This document shows positions 25,216 to 34,249 of a DNA stretch of 64,000 nt, piece after piece; position 1 is the first letter of the stretch, and each line of letters opens with the position of its first letter. The DNA comes from DASXZH01 sp036502005 (GTDB lineage Bacteria; Armatimonadota; Fimbriimonadia; Fimbriimonadales; Fimbriimonadaceae): contig DASXZH010000075.1 of the NCBI GenBank assembly GCA_036502005.1, forward strand, positions 1 to 64,000. The letters are read 5' to 3'. The translations under genes and the position numbers were made by a program. A model generated the notes under the pieces. That model was not told the DNA's origin and ran no database searches. It saw nothing but the letters and a program-made list of their open reading frames with translations.

Positions 25216-27564
25216 CTAGTTCGGAGATAGCTGGGTCGACGGCACCGTCACCAGTTGCGTCCCCAATGTTTGCCACTGAAGTTGGCAAAGGGATCCGCCC
25301 TGATTCTGGTAGTAGTCGATCTTAATCGGATACTTGTGGCCGGCGATCAAGTTGTACCGTCCACTTGAATAACCGGTCGGGGCCTGATCAACCCAGCCGT
25401 TGATGACTTCTCGTCCATTAAGCCAGAGTCTTATTCCATCGTCGCCAATTAAGTAAATATTATACGGGCCCGTGAACTGTGGCGTGATAAAGCCATTCCA
25501 TTCTGCAGACCAGTTCGTTGTACCAATGCCTGCCCCTGGCGATGCGCCTGCCCAGTTGAAGTTGATGGTTGGATCAAGCCTCGTGAGAGTTACGGTTCCC
25601 GCTGGTGTCATCGTGCCGTTGTAGTATTTGCCGGTAAGGCCTGTGCCGCCAGAAACCACCGGCGGGAAGGAATAGAAATAATAGTCAGCCGAGCTTGGCC
25701 CATAGCCAGTAGCGACCGCTTTTACCACCAATGTCGCATTGGCTGAGATTGTGAACGGAGTCGAATAACGGGCAGAGTAGGTATTCGGAATCGTACCGTC
25801 CAGAGTGTAATAAATCCTCGCCCCAGGGGTCGCATCGTGGAGAGTTACCTGGAAGGAGCTCGAGAAACTGCCGGTCGCCACGTTGGATGTTGGGTTCGCC
25901 GTAAAGGATTCCAACCCAAAAACACCGATGGTGCTTCCTGAACCCACGTATACTTTTCCATTTGAAACTATCGGTGTGATGAACTTAACCGACGAGCCAA
26001 AGTTGTCTCGCCCTTGAAGGCTTGCGCTACTGTAGAGGGTGTTCAACGTGGTTGCATCGTACGCGTAGAGATACTCTGGCCCCTTGCTGCCGAACAGGCT
26101 AGAATCCACCGCCCAGACAATGCCATTCGATGTCCCGTTAGAGGATATTGAGGGGGTGGGTGCTGGCCAGCTAAAGCCCTGGCTTGCAGCGGTCACCGGT
26201 GTGGAAGTTAAAATACCTTCCGATATTCCGAACGCGGATATCGCGTGACCGGGACTACCGATATAAACGTTACCGTTATAGTAAGCCATCCCACCCCAGA
26301 CGCCGCCATTAGCTCCATCGACTTCTTGAACCATGGCGTCCGTTGGGTTATAACCGCCCAGTCCCGTGACATCGCATAAATAGATGGTGCCCGACTTCCC
26401 TTCTTGAACCAACAGATTGGGATGCGCAGTACTGCCTACGCTTGGAGGAAGTAAGATCAGCCCTCCCGAGCCTTGATCCGTGTCGCCATCGTCCAAGCTA
26501 AGCTGGTCATTCGGCGTAAAGGAGCTTGTCACGGTAAAAGGCAGGGACATTTTTAAAATCGAGTCGCCCCATGCCGCTGTGCTTGGATCAAACGTGCCGT
26601 TGCCCGTTGCGAAATAGATGCTTGTTCCGTCGCTAGCGATGCCAGACCCGCTCATCCAAACGCCGCCGGCTGCGATTGGGTATCCGCTTGGATCATTAAG
26701 TGCGTTGGGGGTTGTATTGAAAACGCTCATTTGTGCAAGCGAACTAGCGTTATAAGCCATCAGCCAGCCATGATAAGGATTGGCATCTCCATGGGATGCC
26801 CATGCAATCACGAGGGTCTTTGCGAGAGTCGCCTTACGAATGGGCAAAAGGAGCAAAGCGGGCCGCTGGAACTGCCAGAGAGGGTTGAAGGGTACGTTCC
26901 CATTCCCGTCTGTGCCCTCGCCAGTTCCTGCCACCGTTGCCGTGATGAGCACTGGCCCGGGGCTTGAAGCACCGTTCGGAGTAATGGCTTCGTTTCCAGT
27001 CGTGATATCAAGAGCGTGAATCCGCTGAACGTAAACGTAGTTGTTGCTCCCGCTTGCTTCCTTCGTTTTTGCCACGAAATAAATGATTCCTTTGCCATTA
27101 GTCTCGTCAATAACTGGGGTTCCTGTAATGCCTATTTCTGGAACCACGTCGGTGTAACCGTTAAAAGCATCGTTACTTGGCACGGATGGGCCCTCGTTTA
27201 CGTGCCAAAGAGGTGTGCCCGCAGTGTCGGCATCGAAGGCATAGATCGAGTTGTGCTCGGTGACCACATAGACCACGTTGTGCACCTTGCCGTTAATGGT
27301 GACTCCAGGCACATACAGCGGCTGGGCATACACCTGGCCATCCACTGCGTCGGCGAAAAGCAAGCCGAACGTGGTCGGCGAAACGTTCGCTGGTGTCAGC
27401 TTCGTTTCAGTCGAGTTCAGGCCAGTGCGGCTATTGTCGTAGTGCCAGGTTGTGACCGGCGTTTGAGCAGTGGCAAAAGCGGCAAGAAAGATCGCTGACA
27501 AAACCGTCAATTTTTTTTTGCGGTTAAGCAATAACGCTTTGGAAATTCGTTTGGGGAAAAGCAT
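25216..27564 (-). CDS. Paralogous secreted beta-propeller / CHB_HEX / PA14 protein
   Basis: A 782-residue paralog of the downstream gene. I choose the ATG at 27564, preceded by GGAG about 10 bases away and giving a clean signal peptide (KKLTVLSAIFLAAFATA); a GTG at 27588 adds eight residues. Blade segments such as NVVYVVTEHNSIYAFDAD and GTIYLCDVTGLGGYN match the paralog almost word for word, as do ARIYYTLDGTIPNTYSARY and the PA14 end (GIRLWLNGREVINGW). The main differences are an insertion near KTKEASGSNNYVYVQ and small changes in the loops. Two copies separated by 147 bases on one strand suggest recent duplication, followed by divergence in binding loops. Function unknown. Confidence 0.82.
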   Translation of the reverse strand: MLFPKRISKALLLNRKKKLTVLSAIFLAAFATAQTPVTTWHYDNSRTGLNSTETKLTPANVSPTTFGLLFADAVDGQVYAQPLYVPGVTINGKVHNVVYVVTEHNSIYAFDADTAGTPLWHVNEGPSVPSNDAFNGYTDVVPEIGITGTPVIDETNGKGIIYFVAKTKEASGSNNYVYVQRIHALDITTGNEAITPNGASSPGPVLITATVAGTGEGTDGNGNVPFNPLWQFQRPALLLLPIRKATLAKTLVIAWASHGDANPYHGWLMAYNASSLAQMSVFNTTPNALNDPSGYPIAAGGVWMSGSGIASDGTSIYFATGNGTFDPSTAAWGDSILKMSLPFTVTSSFTPNDQLSLDDGDTDQGSGGLILLPPSVGSTAHPNLLVQEGKSGTIYLCDVTGLGGYNPTDAMVQEVDGANGGVWGGMAYYNGNVYIGSPGHAISAFGISEGILTSTPVTAASQGFSWPAPTPSISSNGTSNGIVWAVDSSLFGSKGPEYLYAYDATTLNTLYSSASLQGRDNFGSSVKFITPIVSNGKVYVGSGSTIGVFGLESFTANPTSNVATGSFSSSFQVTLHDATPGARIYYTLDGTIPNTYSARYSTPFTISANATLVVKAVATGYGPSSADYYFYSFPPVVSGGTGLTGKYYNGTMTPAGTVTLTRLDPTINFNWAGASPGAGIGTTNWSAEWNGFITPQFTGPYNIYLIGDDGIRLWLNGREVINGWVDQAPTGYSSGRYNLIAGHKYPIKIDYYQNQGGSLCQLQWQTLGTQLVTVPSTQLSPN

Positions 27565-27657
27565 AGACGTCCACTCCGAGTCTCTCACAGTTTAGTTAAT
27601 TTCGCACCAAAATTTGCGAGTTATTTTAAGAGGCGGCACAAAGCGTAAAATGCGCAA

Positions 27658-28758
27658 ATGCCGACAGTTGGCCAGATTCTTGGCACCTTGGAAGAGATTG
27701 CTCCCGCCCGCTTCGCCTTTGAGTTCGACAAAGTTGGATTACAAATCGGGGATCGTGGCCGCGAAGTCACCAAAGCGGTGGTTTCGCTGGACCGTTCCCT
27801 TTCCGCGATTCGCTTCGCAAAGTCGTTGGGCGCGCAATTGCTGCTTTCGCATCACCCCCTGATTTGGGATCCGCTTACTTCGCTTACCGGCCGAGACATT
27901 GCAGAGCTGGGCGCGGCGGAATTGATCAGGAGCGATATGGCTTTCATTGCCGCCCACACAAACTGGGACTGCGCCCAAGGCGGTATCAACGATACGCTCG
28001 CCGGACTCCTCGATCTAAAAGATATTCGCAGCATTGGCAGCGCCGCTCCCGTTCAGCAATTGAAACTTGTTGTCTTTTGCCCCCTGGAAGACTGCGAACG
28101 GGTCATCGACGCAGCTTCGACAGCCGGCGCGGGGGTGATTGGCTGCTATTCTCGTTGCGCTTTCAGGAGCAAGGGCACGGGCACATTCGTCGGTTCGGAA
28201 GCCTCAAATCCCAGCATCGGAAAAGCTGGACAGCAAGAGGAGGTTGAGGAACTTCGGATCGAAATGGTTTTGCCAACGGTCAAGCGGCCGCAGGTGGAAG
28301 CCGCCATAAGAAAGCACCACCCCTACGAAGAGCCTGCTATCGATTTCTATTCCCTTGCCCCGTTAAGCGAGCAGCCGATTTGCCGAATAGGAGACCTGCC
28401 AAATAGAGTGAGCCTTACTGATTTCGCCGCCTCTGTAGATAAGAACCTGGCTACCCGCTGTTGGACCTTTGGGGACCCAAGCAAACCGATTTCGAAAGTT
28501 GCCATCTGCGGTGGGGCTGCAGACGATGAATGGATCCACGCGAAATCCAGCGGCGCCGACGTCTTCGTTACCGGCGAGGTAAAGCAACACGTTGGAATGG
28601 AAGCGGCAGAACGCAGCTTTGCCATTATCGCGGCTGGCCACTACGCAACTGAACACCCTGGATGCGTGGCTTTAGCGGCACGAATGCGCGAAAGCGTGCC
28701 GGAAGTGGAATGGCAAGTGTTTACACCGGAGCCTGGCGCAGCTGGTCGGCCTTTCTAA
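27658..28758 (+). CDS. NIF3/DUF34-type dinuclear metal-centre protein (YqfO-like)
   Basis: A 366-residue protein of the conserved NIF3 (GTP cyclohydrolase I type 2-like) family, which forms hexameric rings with a two-metal site. N-terminal motifs: FDKVGLQIGDRGREVTKAVV, LLLSHHPLIWDPL (metal histidines) and AAHTNWDCAQGGINDTLA. The middle has the YqfO-type insertion (GTGTFVGSEASNPSIGKAG, HPYEEPAIDFYSL). The C-terminal half returns with VFVTGEVKQHVGMEAAERSF and AGHYATEHPG, which complete the site. The role is still debated; a housekeeping metal or cofactor function is likely. The gene is divergent from the propeller genes and is followed by tRNA-Glu on the other strand. Confidence 0.93.
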   Translation: MPTVGQILGTLEEIAPARFAFEFDKVGLQIGDRGREVTKAVVSLDRSLSAIRFAKSLGAQLLLSHHPLIWDPLTSLTGRDIAELGAAELIRSDMAFIAAHTNWDCAQGGINDTLAGLLDLKDIRSIGSAAPVQQLKLVVFCPLEDCERVIDAASTAGAGVIGCYSRCAFRSKGTGTFVGSEASNPSIGKAGQQEEVEELRIEMVLPTVKRPQVEAAIRKHHPYEEPAIDFYSLAPLSEQPICRIGDLPNRVSLTDFAASVDKNLATRCWTFGDPSKPISKVAICGGAADDEWIHAKSSGADVFVTGEVKQHVGMEAAERSFAIIAAGHYATEHPGCVALAARMRESVPEVEWQVFTPEPGAAGRPF

Positions 28759-28766
28759 AAATCTTG

Positions 28767-28842
28767 TGGTAGCCCGGACGGGTCTCGAACCCGCGACCTC
28801 CGCCGTGAAAGGGCGGCATCCTAACCACTAGACGACCGGGCC
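28767..28842 (-). tRNA. tRNA-Glu (anticodon UUC)
   Basis: Read on the minus strand, 76 bases form a complete cloverleaf. The acceptor stem GGCCCGG pairs with CCGGGCT (one G-U pair), the anticodon loop is CTTTCAC with anticodon TTC, and the T arm is CGGGTTCGAACCCG. The CCA end is encoded. The nearest genes are NIF3 and a small cysteine-rich protein. Confidence 0.97.
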
Positions 28843-28898
28843 AAAGTGAACTGTAGAGTTTGACTTAATTGTGGCCCAATACTCAAGCCCTGTGCCAA

Positions 28899-29117
28899 CT
28901 ACGCTGCTTCATCTTCTTCGTGAATGCGAACACTCTTCGCACTTTCCGAAGCAGAAAAATCCCAGTTGTCGCAATCAAGGCGTTTGCAATAGATCATGCG
29001 CTTCATAGAACCGTCCTCGCTTTCCACATCTGCCATGTGCGCAAAACGACATTCGAAACACAATTCCGGCTCCAGAAGCCGCACGATTTTTAGTTGTCTT
29101 CGTGCCAATCCATGCAC
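28899..29117 (-). CDS. Small cysteine-rich, probably zinc-binding protein
   Basis: A 72-residue protein. CFECRFAH and YCKRLDCDNWD provide two cysteine pairs (C-x2-C and C-x4-C) that could bind one zinc ion, as in small zinc-ribbon proteins. The tail is acidic (IHEEDEAA). I do not recognise a named family. The start at 29117 is uncertain and several residues at the N-terminus may not belong. It sits between tRNA-Glu and aat on the same strand as both. Confidence 0.6.
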   Translation of the reverse strand: MHGLARRQLKIVRLLEPELCFECRFAHMADVESEDGSMKRMIYCKRLDCDNWDFSASESAKSVRIHEEDEAA

Positions 29118-29215
29118 CTCGTCGCCAATCCTCCGATGACACCCTTCGCCGAAACGAGAATATAACTGGTAAGAGTTTCCTTGGCTTAACTGAATCTTCG
29201 GGACTCCTGCTGTCC

Positions 29216-29830
29216 CTACCAGCCGCTAGAATTACGGGGTTCCTGTTGTTTACTCCAGATAGTTTTTTGCCCCAGTGCCACCCCTAGTAGTGCCATGTAC
29301 TCTTCATCACTCACCTCGTAAGCGCCTAAAGATTTCAAATGGGGATTCATGATCTGAGCATCAAAAATGGTAAAGCCTAGTTCTCGGCAGCGGTTTACAA
29401 GCGCCCAAAGGGCTAGCTTGGAAGCATCTGTCTTGCGATGAAACATCGATTCGGCGCAGAAACAGGACCCCAGCGCGACTCCATAAACGCCACCCGCCAG
29501 TTCGCCGTTCATCCATACGGCGGCGCAATGGCCCCATCCCTCTCTAAAGACTTCCCCGTAAGCGCGGAAAAAATGCTCGCTTAGCCAGTTATCCCCTGGT
29601 CTCACACAGGCCCTTATCACTTCATCGAAGTCAAGGTCGAACCTGACTTCAAAATCCGCCCTTCTAATTCGCTTTTCCAAAGATTTGGAGACGTGCACCC
29701 CGGAGTTGGGAAACAAAGCCCGACGCACAGGCCGAAACCAGTCGATCTCGCCATCTTCCATTGTCATCGGAAAGGCGCCCTGTTCGTAGCCATATCGGAT
29801 CAACCAGGGAGTTAGCTCCTCGCCGCGCAT
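29216..29830 (-). CDS. aat: Leucyl/phenylalanyl-tRNA--protein transferase
   Basis: A 204-residue enzyme of the N-degron pathway. It moves leucine or phenylalanine from aminoacyl-tRNA to proteins with N-terminal Lys or Arg, marking them for ClpS/ClpAP. Conserved stretches: YGYEQGAFPM, IDWFRPVRRALFP, GDNWLSEHFFRAY, VYGVALGSCFCAESMFHRKT with its family-typical ESMFH motif, and FTIFDAQIMNPHLKSLGA. Length is within the usual range. The ATG at 29830 follows no strong ribosome site, but the first residues (GEELTPWLIRYGY) match the family start. Confidence 0.95.
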   Translation of the reverse strand: MRGEELTPWLIRYGYEQGAFPMTMEDGEIDWFRPVRRALFPNSGVHVSKSLEKRIRRADFEVRFDLDFDEVIRACVRPGDNWLSEHFFRAYGEVFREGWGHCAAVWMNGELAGGVYGVALGSCFCAESMFHRKTDASKLALWALVNRCRELGFTIFDAQIMNPHLKSLGAYEVSDEEYMALLGVALGQKTIWSKQQEPRNSSGW

Positions 29831-29867
29831 GAATCTATTGTGCCTGCAAAAAGTTAGTTATACTAAA

Positions 29868-29989
29868 GGTGGCTAAGAAGTCAGCCACCGGGTCCGCGGG
29901 AAGGGTTTAACCCAGCTTAAGCATTTCTAGGCACGTTTCCAGCCTTTGTGCTTCCTGTACGGCGGACCGCAGGAAAGAGCATGGAGGTT
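29868..29989 (+). ncRNA. Possible structured leader of the ankyrin gene
   Basis: Upstream of the ankyrin gene, GGTGGCT (29868-29874) pairs with AGCCACC (29883-29889) around 8 bases. GGTCCGC, just after, can pair with GCGGACC near 29960-29970, enclosing a GGGTTTAACCC hairpin. CTTCCTG and CAGGAAAG form another option. TATACT at about 29859-29864 could be a -10 box. No known riboswitch consensus fits by eye. The ribosome site GGAGG lies just before the ATG at 29994. Confidence 0.3.
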
Positions 29990-29993
29990 ATAA

Positions 29994-31592
29994 ATGTTAA
30001 AGTCATTGCCTGAAAAGGCCAATTTGGACCACCTTCGCGGCCAAGCGAAGGATCTTCTCTCTTCCTATCGAACTGGCGATTCAACGGCAATTGCGCGTGT
30101 TGTGGTGCAGTTGCCCAACAAAGAGAATCGCAAAATCTCTCTTCATGATGCCCAGCGCGCGGTCGCGAAAGAGTACGGCTTCGAGAGTTGGCCAAAGCTG
30201 GTTCATCACGTTGACGAGCTTAATGCCAGACGCGGCATCACTCCCGCGATCGCGGAGCAGTTTATTAGCTTGGCTTTCTCGCACCGTAGCGAGGAAATCC
30301 GCAAACTCCTAAAGCTTTATCCGGGCCTGCCACGCTATAACAGGGAAACCGCTTTGGTATGGGGAAGTTTGGATTTTGTACGAGGAAAGGTCTCACAAAC
30401 CGAGATATTGGGCGAGAGAGGATGGACGCCAATAGAGTACGTTGCCTATTCTCGTGTTCACCAGGCATTCCCCGAGCGTTATGAGCCATTGGAAACCTCC
30501 GCTCAATATCTTCTTGAAAACGGCGCAGACCCCAATTCGAGCCATAAAGGCGATGGGCCGGATTCGCCACCCCTTAGCGCCCTCTACGGTGCATCCGGCG
30601 AAAGCTTCCACAAGGGCATTGTTAAATTGCTGCTTGAGAAGGGAGCTAACCCCAACGATGGCGAATCGATCTATCATGCCGCGCAATACTTCCAGCCGGA
30701 AATCCTTCAGTTGCTGTTCGACCACGGCGCGAATATCTCCGACAAAACCAAAGAGTGGGGCAACACTCCAATATTCTTCCTTTGTGGCCACCGGCCATCT
30801 GATTCGCAATACGAAACTGCCGTGAACGGCATCGAGTGGTTTTTGCAACACGGCGCGGATCCCAATATCACCTCGTACAACCACCAGAGCACGCCACTTC
30901 ATGCCGCTGCGGGCCTTGGAGGAACCAGACTGGTCGATATTCTACTGGCCCACAAAGGTGACCCAAATGCCAAAAGGGCAGATGGCCGAACGCCTTATGA
31001 GATCGCCCTCGTTACAGGCAACAACTACGCTGCCGACGCCCTGCTAAAGGCTGGGGCAAAGCCAACCGAAGATCCCAAGATCGAGTTCCTTGCCGCTGCT
31101 CTTGCCTCCGATAAGAACAAAACCGATCAACTATTAAAGGATCATGCAAACCTGCTCGAAGAACTCTCGTCGGAAGGCGGGCACGTTCTCGTTCGGTTGG
31201 CAGAACTCGGAAATGAAAAAGGGGTTGCCGCTTTACTGGCGGCGGGCTGCCCGCCAAATCTGCTGGACGACTCCAAAATAACGCCCCTTCATTTCGCTTC
31301 TTATACCGGCAGGGCGGGCATTGTCCGTTTACTCCTGCAGGCTGGAGCACAAACCGAAATCAAGGACGGCAGCTACAATGCGCCGCCGCTCGGTTGGGCA
31401 TTGCATGGGCTTTCGTTTAACCCGAACCCCAAGGGGGATTATTCTGGGGTCATTAAAGCGCTTCTAGGGGCCGGTGCTGACCCGGCTCCTCTTAAGGAGT
31501 ATTCAGAGGATCGTGAGCATATCCCGGAACAGGTAAGGCAGTTTGTTATGGAGTTAATGCGAGGCACTCTCACGAATGAAGTTTCTGGATGA
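29994..31592 (+). CDS. Ankyrin-repeat protein
   Basis: A 532-residue soluble protein. The first 80 residues (NLDHLRGQAKDLLSSYRTGD, then ISLHDAQRAVAKEYGFESWP) are the N-terminal module often seen in Acidobacteria, Planctomycetes and related ankyrin proteins. At least eight ankyrin repeats follow, for example GIVKLLLEKGANPNDG, EILQLLFDHGANISDK, STPLHAAAGLGGTRLVDILL and ITPLHFASYTGRAGIVRLLL. No signal peptide or membrane helix is seen, so it is probably cytoplasmic. Such repeats mediate protein binding; the partner cannot be read from the sequence. GGAGG upstream supports the start at 29994. Confidence 0.9.
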   Translation: MLKSLPEKANLDHLRGQAKDLLSSYRTGDSTAIARVVVQLPNKENRKISLHDAQRAVAKEYGFESWPKLVHHVDELNARRGITPAIAEQFISLAFSHRSEEIRKLLKLYPGLPRYNRETALVWGSLDFVRGKVSQTEILGERGWTPIEYVAYSRVHQAFPERYEPLETSAQYLLENGADPNSSHKGDGPDSPPLSALYGASGESFHKGIVKLLLEKGANPNDGESIYHAAQYFQPEILQLLFDHGANISDKTKEWGNTPIFFLCGHRPSDSQYETAVNGIEWFLQHGADPNITSYNHQSTPLHAAAGLGGTRLVDILLAHKGDPNAKRADGRTPYEIALVTGNNYAADALLKAGAKPTEDPKIEFLAAALASDKNKTDQLLKDHANLLEELSSEGGHVLVRLAELGNEKGVAALLAAGCPPNLLDDSKITPLHFASYTGRAGIVRLLLQAGAQTEIKDGSYNAPPLGWALHGLSFNPNPKGDYSGVIKALLGAGADPAPLKEYSEDREHIPEQVRQFVMELMRGTLTNEVSG

Positions 31593-31704
31593 TTGAGAAG
31601 CAGGACAAGGGCCTACTGCCATCCGGTTTTTCAAAATCGAACTCTGCCCGTTGGGACATAACCATCTAGCTATTGCCGAATTGCTTTAAAGCGAATTCAG
31701 CTGT

Positions 31705-31796
31705 GGTTTAGTTCAAATAGCGAAGCGTTGTCATCCCGAACGAGGCCGCTAGGCCGAATTAGGGACGAGTGCCGCCCGAACCCGTTCCGGCAAATC
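31705..31796 (+). repeat. Dispersed intergenic repeat, copy 1 (truncated right end)
   Basis: This 290-base gap holds TTTAGTTCAAATAGCGAAGC then TTGTCATCCCGAAC, GGGACGAGTGCCGCCCGAAC and TTCCGGCAAATC. The same run recurs at about 35213, 63824 and, on the minus strand, 51984. This copy ends after CAAATC and lacks the hairpin found in copies 2 and 4. Confidence 0.75.
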
Positions 31797-31885
31797 TCGC
31801 CTCCTTGTCCTTAATTTCAATAACCTTCCATCTCGATAGTGCTGGCGTCTAAAAGGGAGAAACTAACAAGTTTAAGGGGAGAAAC

Positions 31886-32512
31886 ATGTTCATACCAATA
31901 ATCGCAGCGGCAATCGCACTGTCGCAAAACGGAATACCGCAACACAGGTCGGCTCATCAGCGAGTGGTGATTATTCCGTTCGTTTTTCGGGGCGGAACTC
32001 AGTCAGCAGTAGAAACCGGGCGGGAAACCGTTGACAAATTCTTCGAAAGAGCCGGATACGATCGCATTTCCATCAACAAAGAAGACATTCCTTGGTCAGC
32101 AAGCGTGAACCTCGTCGGAGACGGAAACGATCCGATGCCAAGGCTTCCGTCCGAGCAGGTCATGCGTAAAATCGGACAAACCGAGCATGCGGATTTGGTA
32201 GTTGCTGGCGAGGTCTATTGGCACACCCGATCCATCTGGGTATCTCTTGGTCCAAAAACGAAAGCAACCGCTTATGTAAACCTTAAAATGGTTGCCCTTG
32301 GCGATCATCCAGTCAGGACCCTGAACGTGCATGACGTGCAAGCAAGCGATACCGATGAAGAATCTGGCTTTGCAACGGCAGCTTCGATCTTAACCGGCGG
32401 ACTTGTCACCGTCGTAAGCGGTGGCCCGGAAACGCCTCACCAGCAATTGGCGGCCCAAATCGCGCTCAGCAAAGCGTTCGAGCCTTGGCTTGAAGGGGCG
32501 ATTGGGCATTGA
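31886..32512 (+). CDS. Hypothetical exported protein
   Basis: A 208-residue protein with a short hydrophobic N-terminus (FIPIIAAAIALSQ), probably a signal peptide. The mature part starts with RVVIIPFVFRGGTQSAVETG and later has VVAGEVYWHTRSIWVSLGPK and ATAYVNLKMVALGDHPVRTL, a pattern resembling proteins that compute peptidoglycan- or outer-membrane-associated values (TolB- or GNA1162-like N-terminal domains). I cannot place it in a family with confidence. GGGGAG lies well positioned before the ATG at 31886. It stands alone between a dispersed repeat and a heptad repeat. Confidence 0.7.
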   Translation: MFIPIIAAAIALSQNGIPQHRSAHQRVVIIPFVFRGGTQSAVETGRETVDKFFERAGYDRISINKEDIPWSASVNLVGDGNDPMPRLPSEQVMRKIGQTEHADLVVAGEVYWHTRSIWVSLGPKTKATAYVNLKMVALGDHPVRTLNVHDVQASDTDEESGFATAASILTGGLVTVVSGGPETPHQQLAAQIALSKAFEPWLEGAIGH

Positions 32513-32533
32513 TTGATAGGCCTTAAGCCAGCT

Positions 32534-32635
32534 GAGGAAGTAAACGGTAAACGGTGGGAGGAAACTCCGATCTGTTTACTGTTTACTGTTCTCCGTTCTA
32601 AGTTCTACTTACTCCGTGCTCCGTACCGTTTCCTT
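32534..32635. repeat. Heptad-periodic inverted repeat, element 1
   Basis: On the plus strand GAGGAAG TAAACGG TAAACGG TGGGAGG (32534-32561) runs in 7-base units. The facing arm (32573-32635) reads nine 7-base units in one phase: TGTTTAC twice, TGTTCTC, CGTTCTA, AGTTCTA, CTTACTC, CGTGCTC, CGTACCG, TTTCCTT. Reverse-complemented, its units resemble those of the left arm (GTAAACA against GTAAACG). It fills most of the space between two genes. Confidence 0.7.
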
Positions 32636-32660
32636 CCCCTTTCATGTATTCTAAATAACC

Positions 32661-34241
32661 GTGAAAGGCCAACTCTGTCTAATCGTCGCTTTGTGTTGTA
32701 TAACCGCCTACGCCCAGAACCCCAATGCGGGCGGACAAGGGCAAGGCCGCCAACGTAACCGGCAAGCCCAAACTCCTCCGCCTACGGAGCCCGGCACAGC
32801 CGCCGCCGAAGGTTTCTCGCCCACCGAGGGTATGCACGCAGCGCCGGTAAGTAAAGACTGGGTTACCACCACTCACACCTGGCACGGCCATGGCCAATCC
32901 GTAAACTACACCGCAACTTGCGGTTTTATCCCGATCAAAGATGACAGCGATGTCACCGAAGCGCAAATGTTCTTTGTCGCTTACACAAAAGATGGTGCAG
33001 ATCGGCTTACTCGGCCCGTAACTTTTGCATTCAACGGCGGCCCGGGCTCATCATCAGTCTGGCTGCATATGGGCGCGCTTGGACCCCGACGCGCAAAGAT
33101 GAACGAGGATGGCACCATGCCACCACCTCCATTTCAGATTGCTGACAACGAGGAAAGCTGGCTGCCTTCGACGGATATTGTCATGATCGACGCGGTTGGC
33201 ACCGGCTACAGCCGGCCAACCAAGCCAGAACTAGGCGCAAAGTTTTACGGCCTGCAGGGCGATCTCGCCGCTTTTACCGCTTTCATTAAGGGCTATATAT
33301 CTGAGGAAGGCCGATGGCGCTCACCGATCCTTGTCGCTGGCGAGAGCTACGGAGGGATTCGGGTTGCCGGTCTTAGCAACTCTCTGCTTCAAGCTGGGGT
33401 CGCCGTTAACGGCATTATTTCGATTTCGGGAGTAATGAACTTTGGCACCATCGACCCGGCCAAGGATAACGACATCCCCTACCTCAGTTACCTGCCAGCC
33501 GAATGCGCGACTGCGATGTATTTTCATAAGATCCCAGACGCAAACTTCAAGGGAACAATTGCCGCCTGCGAGGAGTTTGCCTCAGGCGAATACGCCGCTG
33601 CGCTCATGAAAGGCAATGGCCTTTCGGATGTGGCGAAGAAGCACATTGCAGCTAAGTTGGCTTCGTTTACAGGCCTCTCTCCCCTCTATATCGAACGATC
33701 CAACTTAAGGATCTCGCCTTTCGGTTTCAGGGCCGAACTCCTTCGCGACAATTGGGATATCATCGGCCGCTATGATGGGCGTATTGTGGGCCACAACTCC
33801 AACGGCGTTAGCCAAGGCGCAGAATATGATCCTTCAGATGCTGCCACGAGCCCAGTTTTCACAGCCGCTTTTAACGACTACATCACCCACGAGTTGAACT
33901 TCCACACATCGGAGACCTATCGCATCACGGCCTATCGGCAGATCAACGGCTGGAACTACGGAACGGACGGCCAAACACCTGACACTTCCGAAATGCTGCG
34001 CCGCGCCATGGAACAGAACCCGTACATGAAGGTGTTGCTGTGCTGCGGCTGGTATGACCTCGCCTGTCCCTACTTCGGCATGCGCTACGTTATGGATCAC
34101 TTGGGTGAGCAGAAGAAGCTGGAAAAGAATATTAAGTTCCAATACTTCCCCGCCGGCCACATGCTTTATATCGATACCGTGAGCCGCCAGAAGTTCGGAA
34201 GGGACATTGCGGAGTTTATTACTTCGGCTACCGGGAGGTAG
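32661..34241 (+). CDS. Peptidase S10 serine carboxypeptidase-like protein
   Basis: A 526-residue exported enzyme. The GTG at 32661 begins a signal peptide (LCLIVALCCITAYA), then a Gly/Gln/Arg-rich linker (QGQGRQRNRQAQ). The S10 fold has FAFNGGPGSSSVWLHMGALG (oxyanion region), VGTGYSRP, VAGESYGGIRVAGL with the catalytic serine in GESYGG, CCGWYDLACPYFG with the aspartate, and FPAGHMLYIDT with the histidine, so the triad is complete. The family removes C-terminal residues from peptides at acidic pH; bacterial members are common in Acidobacteria and Armatimonadota and are secreted. It likely helps peptide scavenging. No operon partner is seen. Confidence 0.93.
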   Translation: MKGQLCLIVALCCITAYAQNPNAGGQGQGRQRNRQAQTPPPTEPGTAAAEGFSPTEGMHAAPVSKDWVTTTHTWHGHGQSVNYTATCGFIPIKDDSDVTEAQMFFVAYTKDGADRLTRPVTFAFNGGPGSSSVWLHMGALGPRRAKMNEDGTMPPPPFQIADNEESWLPSTDIVMIDAVGTGYSRPTKPELGAKFYGLQGDLAAFTAFIKGYISEEGRWRSPILVAGESYGGIRVAGLSNSLLQAGVAVNGIISISGVMNFGTIDPAKDNDIPYLSYLPAECATAMYFHKIPDANFKGTIAACEEFASGEYAAALMKGNGLSDVAKKHIAAKLASFTGLSPLYIERSNLRISPFGFRAELLRDNWDIIGRYDGRIVGHNSNGVSQGAEYDPSDAATSPVFTAAFNDYITHELNFHTSETYRITAYRQINGWNYGTDGQTPDTSEMLRRAMEQNPYMKVLLCCGWYDLACPYFGMRYVMDHLGEQKKLEKNIKFQYFPAGHMLYIDTVSRQKFGRDIAEFITSATGR

Positions 34242-34249
34242 CCGTCGCA

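Noticed and set aside
27016..27498. 160-aa plus-strand frame inside the second propeller gene
   Set aside because: It is antisense to a well-conserved secreted protein with a close paralog; composition is unlike a real protein.
22747..27564. Propeller proteins as PQQ-dependent dehydrogenases
   Set aside because: No calcium/PQQ ligand motifs or heme-binding CxxCH are seen, and CHB_HEX and PA14 domains are not part of that enzyme family.
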